The position numbers and the translations under genes were made by a program. From contig NZ_VTAV01000009.1 of the NCBI RefSeq assembly GCF_008180195.1, positions 62,001 through 126,000 on the forward strand: a DNA stretch of 64,000 bases, read 5' to 3'. This DNA is from Sphingobacterium phlebotomi (GTDB taxonomy: Bacteria > Bacteroidota > Bacteroidia > Sphingobacteriales > Sphingobacteriaceae). Of the stretch, positions 37,140 through 46,371 are shown piece after piece. Position 1 is the first letter of the stretch. Each line of letters begins with the position of its first letter. Under the pieces are notes generated by a model that was given only the letters and a program-made list of their open reading frames with translations, did not search any database and was not told the DNA's origin.

Positions 37140-39329
37140 ATGTCAAGCCCCAGATTTAAAGCAACAGAGTTAGCCATATCTCGTCCGGTGGAAGATATGG
37201 AAAAAGTAGAATCGTTAAAGGCAACTAGTATCTATGGAAAAAACGTATTTACTATTGCGAAGATGAAAGATTATCTCTCGAAAAGTACGTACAAAGAACT
37301 CCTTCAGGTTATTGAAGAAGGCACAAAATTTTCGAGAGAGCTCGCCGACCAGATTGCTCAAGCGATGAAAACATGGGCTATTAGTAATGAAACGACGCAT
37401 TACACCCATTGGTTTCAACCGTTGACAGGAACTACGGCAGAGAAGCACGATGCTTTTTTTGAACCTGACGATAATGGCGAAGCCATCGAAAAATTCACAG
37501 GTGATGCACTCGCACAGCAAGAACCAGATGCCTCTTCGTTTCCAAGTGGCGGCATCCGAAATACATTTGAAGCTCGTGGTTACACCGCTTGGGATCCTTC
37601 TTCTCCAGCTTTTATCTTTGAAACAGCAGCGGGCAAAACATTATGTATTCCAACCGTATTTGTTTCCTATACAGGTGAATCCTTAGATTATAAAGCGCCT
37701 TTGCTAAAAGCAGTGGCAGCAGTAGATAAAGCCGCTACGGATGTGGCGCAATATTTTGACAAATCCGTAACGAAAGTCAATGCGTCCTTGGGTATCGAGC
37801 AGGAATATTTTCTAGTAGACCTTTCCTTGTTCCATGCACGTCCAGACCTTCAACATACTGGCCGTACCCTTTTCGGACACATGTCCGCCAAAGGACAGCA
37901 ATTGGAAGACCATTACTTTGGTGCCATTCCAGAGCGTGTATTGGCCTATATGGTAGACTTGGAGAATGAAGCATTGAAACTTGGTATTCCATTGAAAACC
38001 CGTCATAACGAAGTTGCACCTTCACAATTCGAATGTGCTCCTATGTACGAGGAGATCAACTTAGCTATCGATCACAATCAACTGTTGATGAACCTGATGG
38101 AGCAAATAGCTGTTCGTCATCACTTTAAAGTACTATTACACGAAAAACCATACAGCGGAATCAATGGATCGGGCAAGCACAACAACTGGTCATTGATTAC
38201 CAATACAGGTATCAACTTACTTTCGCCGGGCAAAACGCCGAAAAATAATTTGATGTTCTTAACTTTCTTCGTAAATACGATCAAAGCTGTATATGAACAT
38301 GCTGATTTACTTCGTGCATCTATCGCCAGCCATAGTAATGACCATCGTCTAGGAGCAAACGAAGCTCCTCCGGCCATTATCTCTATTTTCTTAGGCTCTC
38401 AATTGGATGAAATCCTGGAAGAAGTAGAATCTGCCCGTGTTGCAAAAAAAGTGAAAAACGATGCGAACTTATGGCATGGTATTCCAAAGATCCCAGATTT
38501 GAAATTGGACAACACGGATCGTAACCGCACTTCGCCTTTTGCCTTCACCGGAAATAAATTCGAATTCCGCGCCGTGGGATCTTCTGCAAACTCCGCGTTG
38601 CCTATGATTGTACTCAATGCTATCGTTGCCAACCAACTTATCGAGTTTAAAACAGAAGTAGACAAACAGATCAAAAAAGGCACGAAAAAAGATCTTGCAT
38701 TGCTTAATGTTATCCGGAAATACATCAAAGAATCGAAAGCGATTCGTTTTGAAGGTAACGGATATAGTGAAGAATGGGCTATTGAGGCTGAAGCTCGTGG
38801 GCTTTCGAATATTAAATCGACGCCTAAAGCACTAGATGTATATGTTAAAGAAGAAAACCTAATCTTGTTTGAAAAGTTAGGCATATATACCAAACGTGAA
38901 TCAGAAGCACGTCACGAGATTTTGTTGGAGAATTTCTTTAAAAAACTTCAAATCGAAGCCCGTGTAATCGGCGAAGTGGTAACCAGCCAAATCGCACCGG
39001 TATGTTTCATTTATCAAAATGAGCTTATTGAAAACGTGAAAGGTCTGAAAGATTTGGGTTTACCAAAAGAAGCATATAGCTCCCAAATCAATTTGGTAGA
39101 GCGGATTTCTAAACATACCAATCTGATTTTGGAAAAAGCCGAAGAAATGCGTCAAGCACGTAAACGCGCCAATGCCAATGAAGATACCCGTGAACTTGCC
39201 ATTGCATATGACGAAATCGTTAAACCTTATTTCGACGAAATTCGTTATCACGTGAATAAATTGGAAAAAATTGTTGATGATAACAAATGGCCTCTTCCAA
39301 AATTAAGAGAGTTGTTATTCCTGAGATAA
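37140..39329 (+). CDS. glnN: glutamine synthetase, type III
   Basis: A 729-residue enzyme that makes glutamine from glutamate and ammonia with ATP. The size and the motifs HYTHWFQPLTGTTAEKHD, SSFPSGGIRNTFEARGYTAW, NEVAPSQFECAPMYEEINLA and NGSGKHNNWSL are characteristic of GSIII, the common form in Bacteroidota. The upstream 180 bp is extremely AT-rich. A strong terminator follows. No PII or ammonium-transporter gene is nearby. Confidence 0.96.
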   Translation: MSSPRFKATELAISRPVEDMEKVESLKATSIYGKNVFTIAKMKDYLSKSTYKELLQVIEEGTKFSRELADQIAQAMKTWAISNETTHYTHWFQPLTGTTAEKHDAFFEPDDNGEAIEKFTGDALAQQEPDASSFPSGGIRNTFEARGYTAWDPSSPAFIFETAAGKTLCIPTVFVSYTGESLDYKAPLLKAVAAVDKAATDVAQYFDKSVTKVNASLGIEQEYFLVDLSLFHARPDLQHTGRTLFGHMSAKGQQLEDHYFGAIPERVLAYMVDLENEALKLGIPLKTRHNEVAPSQFECAPMYEEINLAIDHNQLLMNLMEQIAVRHHFKVLLHEKPYSGINGSGKHNNWSLITNTGINLLSPGKTPKNNLMFLTFFVNTIKAVYEHADLLRASIASHSNDHRLGANEAPPAIISIFLGSQLDEILEEVESARVAKKVKNDANLWHGIPKIPDLKLDNTDRNRTSPFAFTGNKFEFRAVGSSANSALPMIVLNAIVANQLIEFKTEVDKQIKKGTKKDLALLNVIRKYIKESKAIRFEGNGYSEEWAIEAEARGLSNIKSTPKALDVYVKEENLILFEKLGIYTKRESEARHEILLENFFKKLQIEARVIGEVVTSQIAPVCFIYQNELIENVKGLKDLGLPKEAYSSQINLVERISKHTNLILEKAEEMRQARKRANANEDTRELAIAYDEIVKPYFDEIRYHVNKLEKIVDDNKWPLPKLRELLFLR

Positions 39330-39366
39330 TAAAACAAGCTCTACTAACCCTCCATTAATAAAGACG

Positions 39367-39399
39367 GCACTCAACTTTTTGTTGAGTGCTTTTTTTTTC
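39367..39399 (+). terminator. rho-independent terminator of glnN
   Basis: GCACTCAAC (39367-39375) pairs with GTTGAGTGC (39381-39389) with a T5 loop and a run of about nine T residues. It lies 38 bp after the glnN stop, and its T run directly abuts the convergent gene ending at 39400. Confidence 0.93.
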
Positions 39400-40428
39400 T
39401 TATCTTTTTTCACTCGCAAAATCTTGCCATTTATTTTCAATCTGTGCTGCATGCTGCTGTCCATCAAACACCACCAGCCGGTAATTAAGCGTATAGGTAT
39501 GACCGGGTTCCAGAAGCCAATCTCGATCTTTTGTCGGAGAAAAGTTGATGAATACGTTTTCTTTCCCCGCATTGGCATGGCCATCCCAGATACGCAGCGG
39601 TTCGGGATGATTAAAATTCCCAGGATGAGATAAAATAGCCATACCACCATAGCCATTTTGTGGCAGTTCCCCCTGTGCCATGCACCAACGTGCCCGGGTA
39701 CCATCGGTATCCTCCCGCGTTTTGCCTTCAGAGGTCAGCACATTACTGTTATCACGGCCCCAGGACGCTACTGCCCGCCATCCCAAGCCACCATATCGGT
39801 AGGTAAGCAACCGCAACGGACTAGAAGTAGCACAACGCATTTTAATGGTTATATCAATCCAATAATAGTCAGGCTGCCCCTCCGGTAAGTGTACCTTAAC
39901 CGTTTGCCATTCATGAAGTGCAACCTCTTCGCTTCCATTTTCTTTAAAGACCACATGGTCATGTAGAGCGGTATACACGGCTTCCCTTGCTTTAACTTTA
40001 TGATCCAACAACCGAACAAAACGAACCGTTCCTTCCTTTTTATATAAATTCCAAAAATCAACCGTATCCCTTTCGAACAACGTGTGCGTCCAAGGATTCC
40101 AAATACCGTAATGATGATAATGATCTTTTGGTTGTATTCGTGTGAGCGGCTGTCCTTTTAAGGTATAGACCGGATGGATAAAACCGCTGCGTTGATAGCT
40201 ACTATCTTGTCCTCGGGGTGGGTATACCGTATTAAAATGGTAAGTAAGTAAAGGTTGGTCGTCCTTAAAAATGGTAAGCACGCTGTCGACAACCAAATGA
40301 AGACTATCCGTCCCCTTATCATCTTGGGCATAACCACTACGCATTGACCCGCCAAATAGGAGCATCATCAATATGCTCGTTAGATATATCCATATACGCA
40401 TGCTATTCGTTGTTAGTCTCTGTCTCAT
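39400..40428 (-). CDS. DUF6807/PmoA-like secreted protein
   Basis: A protein of about 342 residues with an N-terminal signal peptide ending near GYAQ. The body contains YHFNTVYPPRGQDSSY, RSGFIHPVYTLKGQPLT, DHYHHYGIWNPWTHT and GGMAILSHPGNFNHPEPLRIW. This is the pattern of the DUF6807 (methane-oxygenase PmoA-like) family, often found in carbohydrate-use loci of Bacteroidota. The His-rich loop DHYHHYG suggests metal or sugar binding, but activity is unknown. ATG starts at 40428 and 40401 both leave a plausible signal peptide. It stands alone and is convergent with glnN. Confidence 0.8.
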   Translation of the reverse strand: MRQRLTTNSMRIWIYLTSILMMLLFGGSMRSGYAQDDKGTDSLHLVVDSVLTIFKDDQPLLTYHFNTVYPPRGQDSSYQRSGFIHPVYTLKGQPLTRIQPKDHYHHYGIWNPWTHTLFERDTVDFWNLYKKEGTVRFVRLLDHKVKAREAVYTALHDHVVFKENGSEEVALHEWQTVKVHLPEGQPDYYWIDITIKMRCATSSPLRLLTYRYGGLGWRAVASWGRDNSNVLTSEGKTREDTDGTRARWCMAQGELPQNGYGGMAILSHPGNFNHPEPLRIWDGHANAGKENVFINFSPTKDRDWLLEPGHTYTLNYRLVVFDGQQHAAQIENKWQDFASEKR

Positions 40429-40561
40429 AAGCAAAATTTGAAGGCATCTTTTACAAACATAGCTTTTTAAATTGAAAAGAACCTTTACGTACGATTCGGT
40501 GGATTTCCGAAAAGTTATAAAAAATAATCCTTAAATTTATGCAACAAAACACCCTACTTCG

Positions 40562-41125
40562 ATGAACATTTTAGCATTCGCTGCAAGCAATAGCGCTCCA
40601 TCTATTAACAAGAAATTAGTAACTAGCGTTAGTAAATACTATAAAGAATCTGATGACGTTATAGAAATATTGGATTTGAACGATTTTGACATGGTACTTT
40701 TCTCAAAGGAACGAGAAAAAGAATTGGGTATTCCGCCGTTGGCTTATGCGTTTGCTGAAAAGATTGATCAAGCAGATTTTATCCTCATATCTTTTGCCGA
40801 AAACAATGGCAACTATAATGTGGCGTATAAAAACATAACAGATTGGGTCTCCAGAATACCAAAAAGAAAAATTTTCAATGGCAAGCCAGTTTTTGTAATG
40901 GCTACGTCAAATGGAAAAAGAGGAGGACAATCTGTATTAACAATTGCCGTCAATAGACTGCCTTTTGATGGCGCAGAAGTATTGGAAGATTTTAGTCTCC
41001 CGGAATTTTCTCAAAATTTTGAAGAAGGCAAAGGCGTTACTAACATCCTATTCAGAAGTCAGCTAGAAGCCAAAGTCCGAAAAACAAAACGGGTACTGAA
41101 GCAAAAATTTGAACAAAATGGATAA
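40562..41125 (+). CDS. NADPH-dependent FMN reductase-like flavoprotein
   Basis: A 187-residue flavodoxin-fold protein. Its features are MNILAFAASNSAPSINKKL (FMN phosphate loop), a middle DQADFILISFAENNGNYNVAYKN and a PVFVMATSNGKRGGQSV segment. These match the NAD(P)H-dependent oxidoreductase family (PF03358) that reduces FMN or quinones. It is followed 18 bp later by a DJ-1-type gene, so the two may form an oxidative-stress operon. Confidence 0.86.
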   Translation: MNILAFAASNSAPSINKKLVTSVSKYYKESDDVIEILDLNDFDMVLFSKEREKELGIPPLAYAFAEKIDQADFILISFAENNGNYNVAYKNITDWVSRIPKRKIFNGKPVFVMATSNGKRGGQSVLTIAVNRLPFDGAEVLEDFSLPEFSQNFEEGKGVTNILFRSQLEAKVRKTKRVLKQKFEQNG

Positions 41126-41143
41126 TTTTAAAATGATATAGTT

Positions 41144-41722
41144 ATGGCAAAGAAAGTATTATTATTAGTAGGCGATTATGTGGAAGATTACGAAGCTATG
41201 GTTCCTTTCCAAGCAATGGAATCCGTGGGAATAAAAGTTGATACTGTCGCTCCCGATCGTAAAAGTGGCGATACCGTTCCGACAGCCATTCATGATTTCA
41301 CTGGCGATCAGACCTACAAGGAGTTGCGTGGGCACAATTTTGCGATCAACAAAGATTTTGATAGTGTCCGTGTGGAAGACTACGACGGCCTATATATTGC
41401 TGGCGGGCGCTCAGCAGAATATATCCGGTTAAACGATCGTGTAATTGAAATCACCAAACATTTCTTCGAACAAAATAAACCCGTAGCGGCAATTTGCCAT
41501 GGTATCCAAGTATTGACAACAGCTCGCGTATTGGAAGGTAGAACCCTTACGGCTTATGTAGCGGTCGGCCCTGACATTGAATTGGCTGGTGGAACGTGGA
41601 AAAATATTCCCGCAGACCAAGCCGTCGTGGATGGTAACCTAGTTACCTCCCCAGCTTGGCCCGGACATCAAGCTATTTTGAAAGAGTTCTATACATTATT
41701 AGGTATAACGATAAGTATATAA
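41144..41722 (+). CDS. DJ-1/PfpI family protein
   Basis: A 192-residue protein of the DJ-1/PfpI class I glutamine-amidotransferase-like superfamily. It begins KKVLLLVGDYVEDYEAMVPF, with the conserved Glu. The nucleophile elbow AAICHGIQVL (Cys ~118) and the following TSPAWPGHQAIL are present. Members act as glyoxalases, deglycases or chaperones, and activity cannot be chosen from sequence. It is co-directional with the flavoprotein upstream and the small membrane protein downstream. Confidence 0.9.
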   Translation: MAKKVLLLVGDYVEDYEAMVPFQAMESVGIKVDTVAPDRKSGDTVPTAIHDFTGDQTYKELRGHNFAINKDFDSVRVEDYDGLYIAGGRSAEYIRLNDRVIEITKHFFEQNKPVAAICHGIQVLTTARVLEGRTLTAYVAVGPDIELAGGTWKNIPADQAVVDGNLVTSPAWPGHQAILKEFYTLLGITISI

Positions 41723-41739
41723 CGAACCCGACAAGACAG

Positions 41740-42123
41740 ATGAAAGGAAAGAAAAAATTTTGGATAATTGCCGTCGGTTTAATTCTCCTATTGGGATACG
41801 GAATCTGGGAAGCTTATAACCAACCGTCTATTAAAGATTTACCCGGTGATTTTGAAGAAGTAGCGTTTGTTCGAAACGAACAGAACAAAGGTGGTATTAT
41901 GCGTGTTTACGCGGTGAGCGTTGGCGATATGGCAAATGCACAATATGACGCGTGTGCGGATATGTTTCCTACGAATGATTACGGAAGTATAACAAAAATT
42001 TATTTTTTCGATAAGTCAAACCCCTATCCCACCAGTTTGACGATCGATCCACCCCATTACGATACAAATCTATATGAGGCAGTCATGATTCTTAAACGGA
42101 CAGGATCAGCGGAAACGCCTTAA
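41740..42123 (+). CDS. small single-pass membrane protein, unknown function
   Basis: A 127-residue protein from the ATG at 41740 (MKGKKKFWIIAVGLILLLGY). The start 84 bp upstream would overlap the DJ-1 gene. It has one hydrophobic helix (residues ~7-23) and a soluble domain containing DLPGDFEEVAFVRNEQNKGG and DPPHYDTNLYEAVMILKRT. I do not recognise it. The basic head before the helix suggests the soluble part faces the periplasm. It follows the DJ-1 stop by 17 bp and ends at a strong bidirectional terminator, so it is probably the last gene of that operon. Confidence 0.7.
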   Translation: MKGKKKFWIIAVGLILLLGYGIWEAYNQPSIKDLPGDFEEVAFVRNEQNKGGIMRVYAVSVGDMANAQYDACADMFPTNDYGSITKIYFFDKSNPYPTSLTIDPPHYDTNLYEAVMILKRTGSAETP

Positions 42124-42131
42124 CAAATACC

Positions 42132-42175
42132 AAAAAATGCATGTTTATTTTCGTAAAAATGAACATGCATTTTTT
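42132..42175. terminator. strong bidirectional terminator
   Basis: AAAAAATGCATGTT (42132-42145) pairs with AACATGCATTTTTT (42162-42175) over 14 bp. It extends through a G-T pair and ATTTT/AAAAT into an almost 20-bp hairpin with a 4-base loop. A/T tails on both sides suit both converging genes. Confidence 0.9.
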
Positions 42176-42187
42176 GATGAAATAGTA

Positions 42188-42652
42188 TTACTGTTTCGTT
42201 CCTTCAAAGGCGAAAGCAACTTCCGAAGCCGATTGCTCCTCTGTAATAAGATTCAAGCTTTTATTTTGTTGATTATAAAGGAAAAGACCTTCAGGACTTC
42301 CTGCTACCGCCGTAACGGTTTGAAGATCAGTTCCTGCTGAGCTATACTCAACTTGGAATGTTTTGGCCGTCGCAATAGAATAAGGTTGACCTGATTTAGG
42401 CGTCACTTTTAACTGCTTATCGCTAACTTTCGCTACGGTTACTTCGGCATCAAAATACTCGATAGACTGACTTTGAGGCGGATAAACAGTAATTTTTCCT
42501 TTAAATGTCCCTGTGGCTATATCCATGCCGCCCGAAGGTTGTGCATCATCATCGCTTGAACATGCTACAAAAGCAGTTGCCACCAAAGTCATCAGCACGA
42601 ATAACATACTTGCCAACGTCGTTTTTCTAAAATTAACCTTACTTTTCTTCAT
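42188..42652 (-). CDS. small lipoprotein with a surface-export-type signal
   Basis: A 154-residue protein with a lipoprotein signal peptide and lipobox AFVACSSDDD (Cys ~31). The acidic SSDDD after the cysteine resembles the Bacteroidota lipoprotein export signal, so it may reach the cell surface. The body (IATGTFKGKITVYPPQSQS then KVSDKQLKVTPKSGQPYSI) looks like a small beta-sandwich, and I recognise no family. It is divergent from the histidine kinase gene. Confidence 0.8.
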   Translation of the reverse strand: MKKSKVNFRKTTLASMLFVLMTLVATAFVACSSDDDAQPSGGMDIATGTFKGKITVYPPQSQSIEYFDAEVTVAKVSDKQLKVTPKSGQPYSIATAKTFQVEYSSAGTDLQTVTAVAGSPEGLFLYNQQNKSLNLITEEQSASEVAFAFEGTKQ

Positions 42653-42814
42653 ACCGTAAAAATTATTTATTTAAAAGCAAAAGTGGAAAACAATGATAAT
42701 CAAAACAATACACGTAAACCATGATTTTTGTTCTACCGGTTTACCGTGATATTTCATTTGGTCAGATTATCTTTCATAAATATTCACATATTTGTATGTT
42801 CAAACAATTAGGTA

Positions 42815-44797
42815 ATGCGTAAATCCAGTTATGTAGCCCTTATTTTCTTCTTCGTACTGTTGTTTTTTCGAACAGCTAGTGCCCAACAGCTGCTTCCTTT
42901 GGATGAAGATGGTTATTACAAAAAATTACAAAGTGAATTAAACAGCAACGATGATAGCACGAGGATCGAGCGCTATTTGTTGTTATCCGAATATTGGTTA
43001 CAAAAAGATAGCATAAAATCAAAAGACGCACTTCTCCATGCAAAACGACTTGCAAAAAAAGATTCCGTTTTTTGGGGCAGAACACTCTTTTACGAAGCAC
43101 AATATTATAATCAGCAAAATCAAAAAGACAGGGCTAAACAAACTTATGAAGCAGCTATATCCGCATTGGAGAAAAGCGAGCTTCCAGCAGATAAAAAGAG
43201 CCTAGCTGCTACTTGGTACAATTTGGCGTTGAATCAATTTGGCAAAAAGGGCTATGATTATGTCGTTGACGTCCTAACTAACAAAGCAATACCCCTAGTA
43301 TCTGAACTAAAAGACACATTAATTACAGCGCACTACTATTCACAGTTGGGGCTTGTATTTATGTCTGTAGGTCAATTCGATAAAGCCGAAGAGCAGCATT
43401 TCAAAGCTTTGGAACTTTTAAAGAATAGCAAAGATGAAGGCGCTATACACCTCCATACTTATTTTAATCTAGTTAGCAATTATTGTTATAAACCCGATAG
43501 TAAAAGTGCTAAAATCTATCTGGACAAAGCAGCCCACATCCTAAAACCTTATCCCAATTCTATACATTATCCAAATTATTATTACCAGGAGGGTATGTAC
43601 TATACGACACAGACCAATGCTACAAAAGCATTGGAAAGCTTAAGTAAGGGAAAGGAATTGGCTAAAAAATACGGACAGATGCAGATTTTGCAAATGCTCG
43701 AATTTCGCATCTATAATAATTACCTGATGCAACGGGACTATACAAAGGCTAAAGATGTATTGGAAAACATCGTGGAAGATGGTCTGTTAATACGGGAAGC
43801 CAACAACAAAAAAATTGTCTTTCAGCAATTGGCTATTGTAAATGAAGCATTAGGCGATTACAAAACTGCTTTCCACTGGCAAAAAGAGGCTTCTGTACTC
43901 AGTGACAGCTTACAACAAGCGAATTTGCTGGAGAAGATGAACGAGTTGGAAATCGTATATACCACAACGGAAAAGCAAAGGACGATTGATAAACTAAATC
44001 TGGAGAAAATCGACGCTGGCATAGAAAACAGAGATAAAAATTTCAAAATAACTATTCTGGCTGTTACCTTGGCGTTGCTCCTTATCATTTCCCTTTTGAT
44101 CTACCGGAATTATAACAAACAGCGAAAGTTAAATCAACAGATACAAATTAACCACGAACAACAACTCTTACAGATTGAAAACGAACGCCGGTTTGAAGCG
44201 AGTCAATCTATTCTGCAAGGAGAAGAGCAGGAACGACATCGCATCGCGCAGGATTTGCACGATAGCATGGGCGGTATGTTGGCGAGTATCCGGATGCAAT
44301 TATCAAAAGATCTGCTACCCTCCACGGAAAAACGACATACCATTGTTCAGCAGTTGGATCAGGCAATCGTTGAAATGCGTAGAATATCACGTAATTTAAT
44401 GCCAGAAACACTCAAAAATTTAGGTTTGGAAATTGCCTTACGAGAACTATGCGAAAGCATGGCGAATAAAAATTTAAAAATCCAGTTCGAAGCTTATAAC
44501 CTGAGCCGCGACATTCCGTTCGAAACAGAATTGGCTTTCTACCGTATCACCCAGGAATGTATCAGCAATACACTCAAGCATGCGCATGCCACCATGGTTA
44601 TTGTACAGATCAGTCAAGACGACGACAGACTTAATCTAACTATAGAGGACGATGGAAGAGGTTTCGAAAAAAACAAAGCAACATACGGTCTCGGTATGAA
44701 AAATATCAAGAATCGAGTAAATCTCATCAATGGTATACTGGAAATGGCCACCTCTCATGGAGAAGGTACAACTATAAATATAGAATGTTATGTTTAG
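42815..44797 (+). CDS. TPR-containing two-component sensor histidine kinase (HisKA_3)
   Basis: A 660-residue sensor. It has a signal peptide (~1-23), periplasmic tetratricopeptide repeats (~40-390), a membrane helix (~411-431, ITILAVTLALLLIISLLIY) and a coiled-coil. A NarL-type dimerisation domain has the phospho-acceptor His at ~482 in RIAQDLHDSMGGMLASIR. The ATPase domain ends DDGRGFEKNKATYGLGMKNI. The TPR sensor fused to HisKA_3 is a common Bacteroidota layout. The response-regulator start codon overlaps its stop by 8 bases, so they are translationally coupled. That regulator is frameshifted, so the pathway may be broken in this genome. Confidence 0.93.
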   Translation: MRKSSYVALIFFFVLLFFRTASAQQLLPLDEDGYYKKLQSELNSNDDSTRIERYLLLSEYWLQKDSIKSKDALLHAKRLAKKDSVFWGRTLFYEAQYYNQQNQKDRAKQTYEAAISALEKSELPADKKSLAATWYNLALNQFGKKGYDYVVDVLTNKAIPLVSELKDTLITAHYYSQLGLVFMSVGQFDKAEEQHFKALELLKNSKDEGAIHLHTYFNLVSNYCYKPDSKSAKIYLDKAAHILKPYPNSIHYPNYYYQEGMYYTTQTNATKALESLSKGKELAKKYGQMQILQMLEFRIYNNYLMQRDYTKAKDVLENIVEDGLLIREANNKKIVFQQLAIVNEALGDYKTAFHWQKEASVLSDSLQQANLLEKMNELEIVYTTTEKQRTIDKLNLEKIDAGIENRDKNFKITILAVTLALLLIISLLIYRNYNKQRKLNQQIQINHEQQLLQIENERRFEASQSILQGEEQERHRIAQDLHDSMGGMLASIRMQLSKDLLPSTEKRHTIVQQLDQAIVEMRRISRNLMPETLKNLGLEIALRELCESMANKNLKIQFEAYNLSRDIPFETELAFYRITQECISNTLKHAHATMVIVQISQDDDRLNLTIEDDGRGFEKNKATYGLGMKNIKNRVNLINGILEMATSHGEGTTINIECYV

Positions 44798-45426
44798 CGA
44801 TAAGATAAAGCTAGCCATTGTGGACGATGGACGATCATCCAATGATATTGGAGGGGTTGAAATCCTTATTACAGAGTGACACGACGTTGGAGATTTTTAC
44901 CTTCACGAAGGGCGAAGCTTTTCTGGATTTTATACGCGGAAATACCGTCGACTTGGTGTTATTGGATATTGTACTGAACGATGGAAGCGGTCTAAATTTT
45001 TGCAAAACGATTAAAAAAAATTGGCCCAAAACGGTCGTCATCGGTATAAGCAACCAAGCGGAAAGGAGTATTATCTTTCAATTTCTGCAAAACGGAGCGA
45101 ATGGCTATATTCTGAAGAATGCCGACGCACAAGAAATCATCAATTGTATTCAGGATGCTTTAAACGGAAAAGTAGCATTCAGCAACGAAGTTCAGCAAAT
45201 TATTCTAAGCCAACCCCACGATGCATTGGCGATACCTAAATTAACCAAAAGAGAAAAGCAAATATTAACAGCCATTTCATCCGGATACACCACGCCCCAA
45301 ATAGCAGAAATGCTTTTTGTAAGTCCGATGACGATTGAAACACATCGACGAAACCTTCTTCAAAAATTCAAGGCGAAAAATATGATTGAGTTGGTCCGTA
45401 TCGCAACAGAATACAAACTTCTATAG
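44790..45426 (+). pseudogene. LuxR/NarL-family response regulator disrupted by a 7-bp tandem duplication
   Basis: From the ATG at 44790 the frame reads MFSDKIKLAIVDD, the expected receiver start. It is then shifted because GGACGAT occurs twice in tandem (44822-44828 and 44829-44835). Removing one copy restores AIVDDHPMILEGLKSLL. The rest of the frame holds the receiver Asp in VDLVLLDIVLND and a LuxR-type HTH (LTKREKQILTAISSG then PQIAEMLFVSPMTIETHRRNLLQKF). Translation could restart at the TTG at 44818 or the ATG at 44827, giving a ~200-residue protein without the first beta strand. The duplication could be a slipped-strand switch, a fixed mutation or an error. Confidence 0.85.
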
Positions 45427-45444
45427 GTTTTTTAAATCGTCAAG

Positions 45445-46329
45445 CTAACCTCTTCGCGTGTGTGCTGCGATAAACTCTTTAGGAGAGACTTTCATCACAT
45501 GCAGAAATACTCTATTGAAATGAACCGCGGTATTAAACCCACATTGATATGCCGTTTCCGCAATACTCTCCACTTTGTTATTAACGAGTAGCTGACAGGC
45601 ACTTTCAATACGTATTTCGTTGAGAAAAGAAACAAATGTTTTTTGGGTATGCTTTTTAAAAAACTTACAAAAAGCAGTTGGTGTTAGGTGGATGAGTGCC
45701 GAAATCTCTTCGATAGAAATAGTTTTCTTGTAGTTTTCAAGCGCATATTTGATGACCGTGTTAATACGGAGACCGTCCGCGTCTTGAAAATTCACTTTGT
45801 TCAAACCAGAATATATCGATATGAAATGGTCTTGATGAGCCACCAAAGCTTTAAATATCTGAATAACCTTAATCAATTTTGATGGGCCACCGTCCGTGCT
45901 CAGCGGCAGAAACAATTCCTTTAAAGGTACGGCAAACTGCTCTGGTAGGAGTTTACTAGCATCCAAGTTATAAAAAAGTGATTTGATTGCCTGCATTTCC
46001 GTCATATCAAAAAACGGATGTAGTTTTTCCAAGGAGAAAAAAAGATGAATAACATGTATTTGGGAAGGTGCCATAATACGTTCATCTTTAAAAAACATAT
46101 GGGGATCATTAGGTTTAATAAGGAATACCTGGTTTTCCAGACAGGGACGTATCAAGTTTCCCAACATAAAAGCACCTCCACCAGCTGCAATATAGGTGAT
46201 TTGAAATTCCCGATGCCGGTGGTAATACGCATAGAAATTGGTATCGGTGTTGTCCATGACGTAAAAAGCTTCGTCACCCCGTACAGGCACCGTAAATTCA
46301 ATTGGTTTTCTATGCTCGGAAGTCTTCAT
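45445..46329 (-). CDS. AraC-family transcriptional regulator
   Basis: A 294-residue regulator from the ATG at 46329 (MKTSEHRKPIEFTVPV). A possible earlier start adds five residues. The N-terminal cupin-like sensing domain includes YYHRHREFQITYIAAGGG and IKPNDPHMF. The C-terminal double HTH includes ISIEEISALIHLTPTAFCKFFKKHTQKTF, then AETAYQCGFNTAVHFNRVF and SPKEFIAAH. It follows the proline-catabolic dehydrogenase gene on the same strand, separated by a REP-like palindrome. Its target genes are unknown. Confidence 0.92.
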   Translation of the reverse strand: MKTSEHRKPIEFTVPVRGDEAFYVMDNTDTNFYAYYHRHREFQITYIAAGGGAFMLGNLIRPCLENQVFLIKPNDPHMFFKDERIMAPSQIHVIHLFFSLEKLHPFFDMTEMQAIKSLFYNLDASKLLPEQFAVPLKELFLPLSTDGGPSKLIKVIQIFKALVAHQDHFISIYSGLNKVNFQDADGLRINTVIKYALENYKKTISIEEISALIHLTPTAFCKFFKKHTQKTFVSFLNEIRIESACQLLVNNKVESIAETAYQCGFNTAVHFNRVFLHVMKVSPKEFIAAHTRRG

Positions 46330-46337
46330 AATGAAAC

Positions 46338-46361
46338 AGCCCACGATTTAAATCGTGGGCT
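46338..46361. repeat. 24-bp perfect palindrome, REP-like
   Basis: A perfect palindrome built of AGCCCACGATTT and its complement (46338-46349 and 46350-46361) lies in the 42-bp gap between two minus-strand genes. The GCCCACG...CGTGGGC core resembles the REP palindromes linked to Y1 (RAYT) transposases. No T run follows, so it is not a classic intrinsic terminator. Confidence 0.65.
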
Positions 46362-46371
46362 ATAATAATAA

